Below are positions 1-5,080 of a stretch of 5,080 nt of DNA, piece by piece. The stretch spans positions 1 to 5,080 of the forward strand of contig JAGLYY010000034.1 in the NCBI GenBank assembly GCA_023131935.1, read 5' to 3'. The position numbers and the translations under genes are program-made. Positions within the stretch are counted from its first letter, which is position 1. Each line of letters starts with the position of its first letter. The notes under the pieces are model-generated. The model saw only the letters and a list, made by a program, of their open reading frames with translations. It had not been told where the DNA came from and did no database searches. The DNA comes from Spirochaetales bacterium (GTDB lineage Bacteria > Spirochaetota > Spirochaetia > JAGLYY01).

Positions 1-29
1 TAAATTCTATCCAGCTTGTAACTATATCA

Positions 30-115
30 GGCTGTAGGCTATTAGACTGTAGGCTGTTAGGGTTTACACAGGCCCACTGCCTACCTAATAGCCTATAGTC
101 TATCTACCTACAGTC
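30..115. repeat. Imperfect inverted repeat of TAGGCTR-type units
   Basis: The left arm (30-61) contains tandem heptamer-like units, GGCTGTA, GGCTATT, then AGACTGTA and GGCTGTT. The right arm (84-115) is largely its reverse complement. Positions 44-61 pair with 84-101 over 18 positions, two of them G-T. Positions 30-38 pair with 107-115 with one G-T. A 4-5 nt mismatched internal loop separates the two stems, and the loop at 62-83 is about 22 nt. All three non-Watson-Crick positions would be G-U in a plus-strand transcript but A-C mismatches in a minus-strand one. The right arm covers the stop codon of the GGDEF-EAL gene. No T-run follows either arm, so a classical intrinsic terminator is not supported. 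It may be a dispersed REP-like or minisatellite-like element, or a hairpin marking the 3' end of transcripts. Confidence 0.7.
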
Positions 116-125
116 TTCCCCCCCC
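106..125 (-). repeat. Gene-end repeat, copy A (ACCTACAG...C8)
   Basis: ACCTACAG (106-113) is followed by TCTT and a run of eight C (118-125). Read on the minus strand, it is an 8-G run followed by AAGACTGTAGGT. It closely matches the copy at 3502-3523. Here it lies inside the coding sequence: the G run and CTGTAG encode the last residues GGGRL and the TAG stop of the GGDEF-EAL protein. It is also the outer part of the right arm of the inverted repeat at 30-115. The match between copies is seen directly; a common origin is inferred. Confidence 0.55.
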
Positions 126-2345
126 TGATTCTCTAAGGAGTCTTGTAAGATCTTTCTTCTCTATCGCCTTTGAAAAGAGAAAACCCTGCATAGTTGTACA
201 GTTTCTGAACTTAAAGTAATCCCATTGGTCTTTCGTCTCCACCCCCTCGGCAATAATCTCCATCTCAAGACTATGGCCGAGATTGATGATCGAGTTCAGA
301 ATTTTGTTGCTCCCCACCTTTGAGTAATTTGCTACAAAAGAAATATCAATCTTCAGGCCGTCTACAGGCAGCTTGGAGAGGTAGCTCAACGAGGAATATC
401 CGGTACCAAAGTCATCGATTAACAGTTTTAATCCGGGGAAAAGCTCTTTTATAATGTTAATCCGTTGTATCGCCGCCTCGGGGTTTCCCATAATACTTGT
501 TTCCGTAAGTTCGAGCCTCAGGTTAGATGGATTTATTCCTGTTCGGCTGATAACACCTCCAAGGAGTTCCGGGAAATTTTTCTTCTCAAATTGTACAACC
601 GAAAGATTTACCGAAACATAGAGGTCTTCGAACCCTGATTGGTTAATATCTTTCATCTCTCTGCAGGCAGTTTCCAGCACCCAGGTTCCCAGCGGAACAA
701 TCAAATCCGTTTCCTCAGCCACAGGAATGAAACTTTCCGGCCCAACCATCTTCTCATTCCTTTGCGGCCATCGGATCAGGGCCTCAACTCCGACGATCTT
801 CCCGGTGTCAGCAATAAGGGGCTGATACAGGAGCTTAAACTCATTATTATGGAGGGCGTTTTTTATCCCCTGCTCTATCTCCCACCGTTCCAGGGCAACC
901 CTGTCCATCCCTCGGTGAAAAAAGGAATACTGGTTCTTCCCCTGCTCTTTTGCGCTGTACATCGCCAGGTCAGCGCTTTTTACTATCCGCCCCAGACTGC
1001 CACCATCATCAGGGATCATGGCTATACCGATACTCACCCCGATATTCACGAGAGCGCCTTTTCTAAGGGAAGAATCGAGATAGTAGGGCTGCCGAACCGC
1101 GCTTAGAACCTTTACCGCCACTAAAGCAGTGGTTTTCCGATTCTCTACATCGGGAAGCAGAATGACAAACTCATCGCCTCCAAACCGGAAAACAGTATCA
1201 CTTTCCCTCAAACAGTCACATAATCTTCCCGCGGTCTCGACCAGGAGCGAATCTCCCGCTTCATGCCCGAGGGTATCATTTACCTTCTTAAAGCCATCCA
1301 AATCGAGATACATCAAAGCTCCGGATCCATGATTCCCCTGTTTTGAGGATTTGAAAAGGCTTTTTACCTCAATATCAAAGAGCTCCCGGTTGCCTAGATT
1401 GGTCAGGGTATCGTGATAAGCAAGATGCCGGAGCCGCCGTTCGGCATTTTTTCGCTGGGTGATGTCCCGAATAATACAGGTGAGGGCTCTCCCGTTACAG
1501 TCTTTTGGATTGCCAAACGAGAGCTCCATTGGGGACAATCCCCGATTTTTGTGCCTGCCGAGGAACTCGATTGTCCTTTTCAGCCCCCATTCACTCCGAT
1601 GGGGATTATCTACGAAAAGATATTTCCGGAATTCCTCTTTATGCCGATCAAAACTGCTGGCCGGAAAAAGAAAACTTAAGGGCTTCCCGATTAGCTCATG
1701 CTGTTCATATCCAAAGGTGGGTTTTACAGCACTATTGGTAAATTGAATTTCAAATTTTTCATCAATTCTCAAGATGACTTCACTGATGGTCTCGGTAAGG
1801 GCATTATAATGTTCTTTGGTTTCCTTAAGCTGATGAAAAAGAGCACGATCGAATGAAAGGTCCCTGAGAATTGCAACGATAACTGTCTGCCGATCCCGAA
1901 TATAAGAGGTCAGCAGACACTCCATGGTAATAACTGTTCCCTTTTTATGGATACCTCGTAAAGCAAAGATATTGTCTCTGGCCCCCTCCCTTCCCATGGG
2001 CATTGAAAGCCTGAGAATCCTGTTTTTTAGAGGGAGATGATATTCCTCCGGAACCAGGGTGTATATGTTCTGCCCAACGATGTCACCGCGTGAATATCCA
2101 AAAACATCCTGAAAAGCCTGGTTCACTGAAAGGGCCGTGCCAATGGAGTCTACCTGAATAACCGCGTCGGAGGTATTTTCAATAATTATCCCCAGGCCAA
2201 TTTCATTATCAGTGGAAGTATCAATTATAAAATTAAAGCCCTGGAGAATTCTCTGGAGCAGGCCATCGAACAGGGATGTTTCCTGAGAATCGTTATCGTC
2301 AACTAATTCCAGGAGCTTAGCATTTTCTTTCATCTTTTTTTCCAT
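108..2345 (-). CDS. PAS-PAS-GGDEF-EAL c-di-GMP cyclase/phosphodiesterase
   Basis: Predicted bifunctional cyclic-di-GMP enzyme of 745 residues. The GGDEF domain joins two GTP into c-di-GMP and the EAL domain hydrolyses it to pGpG. Two PAS sensor domains (about 50-165 and 178-297, the second ending in the IIRDITQRK element typical of a PAC end) precede the GGDEF domain (about 305-475). That domain has HDTLTNLGNR at its start, the metal-binding D348 region (YLDLDGF) and an intact GGDEF at 389-393. The inhibitory RxxD site (R380-D383) sits exactly five residues upstream. The EAL domain (about 495-735) keeps EAL (521-523), N580 in VNLS, E615 in LTE, D644-D645 in DDFGTGYSS, K665, E700 and E703 in AEGVET, and Q720. 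No signal peptide or membrane segment is visible, so it is probably cytoplasmic. The PAS ligand cannot be read from sequence. The ATG at 2345 gives the longest frame but lacks a clear ribosome site; ATG at 2333 (residue 5), preceded by GGA at good spacing, is an equal alternative. The GGGRL tail comes from a repeat. Confidence 0.95.
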   Translation of the reverse strand: MEKKMKENAKLLELVDDNDSQETSLFDGLLQRILQGFNFIIDTSTDNEIGLGIIIENTSDAVIQVDSIGTALSVNQAFQDVFGYSRGDIVGQNIYTLVPEEYHLPLKNRILRLSMPMGREGARDNIFALRGIHKKGTVITMECLLTSYIRDRQTVIVAILRDLSFDRALFHQLKETKEHYNALTETISEVILRIDEKFEIQFTNSAVKPTFGYEQHELIGKPLSFLFPASSFDRHKEEFRKYLFVDNPHRSEWGLKRTIEFLGRHKNRGLSPMELSFGNPKDCNGRALTCIIRDITQRKNAERRLRHLAYHDTLTNLGNRELFDIEVKSLFKSSKQGNHGSGALMYLDLDGFKKVNDTLGHEAGDSLLVETAGRLCDCLRESDTVFRFGGDEFVILLPDVENRKTTALVAVKVLSAVRQPYYLDSSLRKGALVNIGVSIGIAMIPDDGGSLGRIVKSADLAMYSAKEQGKNQYSFFHRGMDRVALERWEIEQGIKNALHNNEFKLLYQPLIADTGKIVGVEALIRWPQRNEKMVGPESFIPVAEETDLIVPLGTWVLETACREMKDINQSGFEDLYVSVNLSVVQFEKKNFPELLGGVISRTGINPSNLRLELTETSIMGNPEAAIQRINIIKELFPGLKLLIDDFGTGYSSLSYLSKLPVDGLKIDISFVANYSKVGSNKILNSIINLGHSLEMEIIAEGVETKDQWDYFKFRNCTTMQGFLFSKAIEKKDLTRLLRESGGGRL

Positions 2346-2356
2346 GCGCTTATCGC

Positions 2357-2362
2357 ATTATA
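2357..2362 (-). promoter_or_regulatory. Candidate -10 box for the GGDEF-EAL gene
   Basis: The minus strand carries a perfect TATAAT hexamer here, within TATACTATAATG. Transcription would start near 2350, leaving only about 5 nt before the ATG at 2345 and about 17 nt before the ATG at 2333. No good -35 hexamer is present at 16-18 bp spacing. An A-tract lies further upstream (the T run at 2393-2400). The hexamer is seen; its use as a promoter is inferred. Confidence 0.35.
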
Positions 2363-2420
2363 GTATACGACAGAACAGCGATTTTATGCTACTTTTTTTT
2401 CCAGATGGGAATATAAAATC

Positions 2421-2449
2421 TTGATTAACTGAGCGGCAATAATAACAAT
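2421..2449 (+). promoter_or_regulatory. Weak candidate promoter for the nucleotidyltransferase gene
   Basis: TTGATT (2421-2426) and AACAAT (2444-2449) are 17 bp apart, each matching 4 of 6 consensus sigma-70 bases. A second candidate -10, TATAAG at 2462-2467 (5 of 6), has no matching -35. Both lie in the 181-bp AT-rich gap between divergent genes, where a promoter in this direction is expected. Neither is strong, and another sigma factor is possible. Confidence 0.2.
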
Positions 2450-2515
2450 CTGAATGATTTTTATAAGGCTATGGCGCCTTGCGGCTGTTTGCTTTACCAT
2501 TTATTATTAGTAATT

Positions 2516-2520
2516 GAGGA
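2516..2520 (+). promoter_or_regulatory. Ribosome binding site GAGGA
   Basis: GAGGA ends 6 nt before the ATG at 2527. This is a good Shine-Dalgarno match at standard spacing and fixes the start of the nucleotidyltransferase gene. Confidence 0.7.
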
Positions 2521-2526
2521 TGCACA

Positions 2527-3495
2527 ATGGAGAAAGTAGCAGCGATTGTTCTTGCAGGTGACAAAAGAGGAAGTATTTCCATTCGCAATGATAACAAGGC
2601 ATTCCTTCCCGTTCAGGGAAAACCCATCCTGGTTCATATCCTGAGGGCACTGGGTCAGTCCCCCTCCATCGGTAAAATCGCGATTGTCGGACCGGAAGAG
2701 CGGATCAGGGGGACCCTCGACGAATCCTCCCTGGATGAAAAAATCAAAAACACAATCCGCATTGTTCCGCAAAGAGAGAATCTTCTTGAGAATAGTAAAT
2801 CCGGTTTTCTCGCGACTCTGGAAAGCCTTCCTCCCGGGACCCGCTTCAACGATTTATATAATACCGATTTCGCGAACACTTCAGTCTTGCTTTTGTCCAG
2901 CGATATGCCTCTTCTCACCTCCTACGAAATCGATGAATTTCTCAAGCAGGCGGATATGGAGAAACAGGACTATTTTATAGGTATAACAAGCGAAAAATCC
3001 CTCTCCCGGTATTTACCCGACGGGAATCAGCCCGGTGTCAGCATGATCTACTTCAATTTCAAAGAAGGAAGATTACGGCAGAATAATCTCCACATTGCCA
3101 AACCCCTTAAAGTAAAGAACTTGAAATACTTGGAAATAATGTATGAATTACGCTATCAAACCAGGTTTCGGAACATCCTCCTGCTTATTGTTGTACTTTG
3201 TTCTACGGGAGGCAGTCTTTTCTCCGCGGTCCGGTACACACTCAATCTGCAGATCAGCCGGCTGCTGCGAGGGGGTCCCCATCATCGGCTCTATCGTTAC
3301 TTTAAAAACAGGGCCCCATTAGAGGGAATTTTAAGGTGCATAGGCAAAATTCTCGGAACCAGGATAGGGACCATAGAGACCCACTACGGCGGGGCCGCCC
3401 TGGATATTGATAACGAGAAAGACTTAGAGATAGTTGAGAAGATGTATGAACCCTGGATAGCCCTACAGCAAGATTATTACAACCGGTTAAAGTAA
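2527..3495 (+). CDS. MobA-like NTP transferase domain protein with C-terminal extension
   Basis: A 322-residue protein with a nucleotidyltransferase fold of the MobA/GT-A type. The N-terminus AAIVLAGDKRGS (residues 5-16) is a variant of the LAGGxSxRMG nucleotide-binding loop, followed by NKAFLPVQGKPILVHIL (23-39), where K24 and the GKP loop are family hallmarks. LLSSDMPLLT (122-131) supplies the metal-binding aspartate (D126). Near the C-terminus, YGGAALDIDNEKDLEIV (287-303) resembles the closing D-x-D/T-xx-DL element of this superfamily. Between them, residues about 205-285 form a basic region with one hydrophobic segment (about 216-235, NILLLIVVLC onward), absent from MobA proper, which is about 200 residues. 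This segment could be a membrane contact or a buried helix. The start has a good ribosome site. The gene is divergent from the GGDEF-EAL gene and converges on the carboxyltransferase gene, so context does not reveal the substrate. The nucleotidyltransferase class is well supported; the molecule transferred is unknown. A nucleotide-sugar, molybdopterin or lipid head-group role is possible but not shown. Confidence 0.85.
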   Translation: MEKVAAIVLAGDKRGSISIRNDNKAFLPVQGKPILVHILRALGQSPSIGKIAIVGPEERIRGTLDESSLDEKIKNTIRIVPQRENLLENSKSGFLATLESLPPGTRFNDLYNTDFANTSVLLLSSDMPLLTSYEIDEFLKQADMEKQDYFIGITSEKSLSRYLPDGNQPGVSMIYFNFKEGRLRQNNLHIAKPLKVKNLKYLEIMYELRYQTRFRNILLLIVVLCSTGGSLFSAVRYTLNLQISRLLRGGPHHRLYRYFKNRAPLEGILRCIGKILGTRIGTIETHYGGAALDIDNEKDLEIVEKMYEPWIALQQDYYNRLK

Positions 3496-3501
3496 ACGAC
3501 C

Positions 3502-3523
3502 ACCTACAGCCTTCTCCCCCCCC
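3502..3523 (-). repeat. Gene-end repeat, copy B (ACCTACAG...C8)
   Basis: ACCTACAG (3502-3509), then CCTTCT and eight C (3516-3523). It differs from the copy at 106-125 by one substitution and a 2-nt insertion. It fills most of the 27-bp gap between two convergent genes. The last C of the run is the complement of the final G of the TAG stop of the minus-strand carboxyltransferase gene. Thus both minus-strand genes in the window end at an 8-G run followed by AAGRCTGTAGGT (R = A or G). There is no hairpin and no T-run at this copy, so it is not an obvious terminator. Confidence 0.5.
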
Positions 3524-5080
3524 TATTTGTCTTCAATCACGAAGAGGATTTCCCCTTTGGGTACGCTATCCCCTTCCTTGAAGCTAATTTTCCTTACGAC
3601 ACCCTGAGTCGGGGCTTCAATCGTATTGTGCATTTTCATCGCTTCCAGAATAACCACCGCCTCTCCAGCCTTAACTTCATCACCTTCGCTCTTTTCATAA
3701 CTGATAATCATCCCCGGTAGGGGCGCGGTAACCGCGTGTTCACCCTCTGTTAACACCGGAGTGACAGACGCCGGGGTCTTCGATACCTGCTTCGGGGCTT
3801 TCGGGGGAGCTGCTACCCTCTGCACCTGGCTACTGAAAGCGGGTACTGCCGACCGGACCCCATCTTCTCCGAGTTCCACCTTGAAGTATTCGCCATCGAC
3901 AAAGACATCAAAGGAGCGGAGATTTTCCGGTTTCTCCGGGGCCTGTTTATCAGACCTTTCCACAAGCTCACCGGCAAGCGCCTTTTCAACAAGTTCTTTC
4001 TCCCGGTTCACCTCTTCGAGGGTTTTAGCAATTACATCCTGAGGGACCTCCTCAAGACCATACTTCCATGTAAGGAAACGCTTTCCGGTAACAGGGAAGA
4101 GGGCATAGATAAGAAGATCATCAAGGTCTTTCGCGAGGTCCCCGATCTCTTTTTTCGCGCTCTCAAGTTCCCCCTCCAGGATTTCTCCCGGCCGGACAGT
4201 GATGGGCTGCTCCCCCCGGCTATAGCCCTTCAGGGCCTTCTTCTGAATCTCCGGTCTGAGCGGCCGGGGAGCCTGTCCATAAAGTCCGTAACAGAGGTCT
4301 TTTACCTGCTGGGTAATCCGGGAATACTCTTCCCCCTCTTTATCGAAAAGTACATTGTTCACCGTCTGGGTCCCGACAATCTGGCTCGTGGGGGTAACGA
4401 GAGGGGCCTGTCCAAGATCTTTTCGGACCCCTGGAAGGGCCTTAAATACATCCTCAAGTTTGTCCAGTTCCCCCATCTGTTTGAGCTGATTTACCAGATT
4501 CGAGAGCATCCCCCCAGGTGTCTGATGAAGAATAACGTTGGAATCGATGATGGAATACCTGGTTTGATTTGCAAACTCCAGGTATTTGGGGATCTGTTTT
4601 TCCATCTCATCCCCGATTTTCACAAGTTGAGTCAGATCCAGTCCCGTATCCCGGTTTGTTCCCAAAAGAGTGACAATGAGGGGTTCGATTGCCGGATGGG
4701 AGGTCCTGTAGGCGTAGGGAGCTACACAGGTATCAATGATATCGACCCCCGCCTCTATTGCTTTTAACATGGTAAGGTCCGCCATTCCGGAGGTGAAATG
4801 GGTATGGAGATGGATGGGAACCTTTACTGTTGATTTCAGGGCGGAAACAAGATTATAGGCATCATAGGGGGCAATCAACCCTGCCATATCCTTGATACAA
4901 ATGGAGTCCGCCCCCATCTCCTCGAGTGCCTTTGCCTTTTCGAGATAGTAATCGAGGGTGTAAACATCTCCCCCCATCCGCGGTTCCGTCAGGGAATAAC
5001 AGATGGAACCCTGAAAATGTTTATCATTCTTTTTTATGACTTTTACCGCAGTCTGAAAATTCCTGAAATCATTAAGAGCA
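3523..5080 (-). CDS. oadA: Biotin carboxyltransferase, OadA/PycB type (5' end beyond window)
   Basis: C-terminal 518 residues of a biotin-dependent carboxyltransferase (oxaloacetate decarboxylase alpha subunit or pyruvate carboxylase subunit B). It moves CO2 between carboxybiotin and pyruvate/oxaloacetate. The frame is open to the window edge: upstream of ATG 4977 it reads ALNDFRNFQTAV... and QGSICYSLTEPR, standard family sequence, so that ATG is internal. The family is about 600 residues, so roughly 100 N-terminal residues lie outside. Visible are the IKDMAGL lysine (codon 4891-4893, carbamylated metal ligand in homologues), the HLHTHFTSG histidines (4798-4806, metal ligands), and the conserved PLVTPTSQIVGTQ of the PYC_OADA domain. 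A Pro/Ala-rich linker leads to a biotinyl domain with EAMKM, whose biotinylated lysine codon is 3634-3636, 36 residues before the end. HTHFTSG resembles the anaerobic OadA/PycB type rather than HTHDTSG of single-chain pyruvate carboxylase. No biotin carboxylase or OadB/OadG partner is in the window, so decarboxylase, two-subunit pyruvate carboxylase and transcarboxylase roles cannot be separated. Confidence 0.93.
   Translation of the reverse strand, partial: ALNDFRNFQTAVKVIKKNDKHFQGSICYSLTEPRMGGDVYTLDYYLEKAKALEEMGADSICIKDMAGLIAPYDAYNLVSALKSTVKVPIHLHTHFTSGMADLTMLKAIEAGVDIIDTCVAPYAYRTSHPAIEPLIVTLLGTNRDTGLDLTQLVKIGDEMEKQIPKYLEFANQTRYSIIDSNVILHQTPGGMLSNLVNQLKQMGELDKLEDVFKALPGVRKDLGQAPLVTPTSQIVGTQTVNNVLFDKEGEEYSRITQQVKDLCYGLYGQAPRPLRPEIQKKALKGYSRGEQPITVRPGEILEGELESAKKEIGDLAKDLDDLLIYALFPVTGKRFLTWKYGLEEVPQDVIAKTLEEVNREKELVEKALAGELVERSDKQAPEKPENLRSFDVFVDGEYFKVELGEDGVRSAVPAFSSQVQRVAAPPKAPKQVSKTPASVTPVLTEGEHAVTAPLPGMIISYEKSEGDEVKAGEAVVILEAMKMHNTIEAPTQGVVRKISFKEGDSVPKGEILFVIEDK

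Noticed and set aside
639..1746. Several plus-strand open frames of 67-155 codons
   Set aside because: They are opposite the GGDEF-EAL gene, whose conserved motifs cover the same bases; the translations show no recognisable domain and no good ribosome sites.
2465..2480. Small hairpin AAGGC-TATGGC-GCCTT in the leader of the nucleotidyltransferase gene
   Set aside because: Only five base pairs with no T-run and no sign of a riboswitch or attenuator; could easily be chance.
2494..2980. Overlapping open frames on both strands near the start of the nucleotidyltransferase gene
   Set aside because: They are shadows of a gene with clear family motifs and a proper ribosome binding site.
3496..3522. 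Bidirectional terminator between the two convergent genes
   Set aside because: The 27-bp gap has no stem-loop followed by a T-run on either strand.
4704..4730. Partial inverted repeat CCTGTAGG...CTACACAGG resembling the left-edge repeat
   Set aside because: It lies inside conserved coding sequence (VAPYAYRTSHP), so the resemblance is best explained by codon choice.
3761..4767. Plus-strand open frames of 80-93 codons opposite the carboxyltransferase gene
   Set aside because: Low-complexity Ser/Thr-rich or unrecognisable products antisense to a strongly conserved gene.

Overview
The window holds three protein genes, one of them cut by the right edge, plus a small family of short repeats at gene ends. 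Base composition is moderate. The gene content is a soluble c-di-GMP enzyme, a MobA-like nucleotidyltransferase and a biotin-dependent carboxyltransferase of the OadA/PycB type. This fits a Gram-negative, probably anaerobic or facultatively anaerobic bacterium (for example Desulfobacterota, Nitrospirota or Spirochaetota). There is no rRNA or other marker gene to decide, so the taxonomic guess is weak.

Layout: positions 1-107 are non-coding and are mostly an imperfect inverted repeat built from heptamer-like TAGGCTR units; its right arm runs into the 3' end of the first gene. 108-2345 (minus) encodes a PAS-PAS-GGDEF-EAL protein with every cyclase and phosphodiesterase motif intact and an inhibitory RxxD site. 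2346-2526 is a divergent promoter region. 2527-3495 (plus) encodes a 322-residue nucleotidyltransferase-like protein with a long C-terminal extension and one hydrophobic segment. It converges, 27 bp apart, on a minus-strand carboxyltransferase gene at 3523-5080. That gene continues beyond the right edge: the reading frame stays open upstream of the apparent ATG at 4977 and encodes typical family sequence.

The three genes are not one operon. The first two are divergent, the last two convergent, and no shared pathway is evident. They look like an ordinary chromosomal stretch combining signalling (c-di-GMP turnover), an uncharacterised nucleotide-sugar-like or cofactor-like transferase, and central C3/C4 carboxylation metabolism.

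The least explained features are the gene-end repeat (an 8-C run next to ACCTACAG, found at the 3' ends of both minus-strand genes), its expansion into a long hairpin at the left edge, and the unusual nucleotidyltransferase. I saw no CRISPR array, RNA gene, transposase, phage gene or convincing new defence or biosynthetic system.
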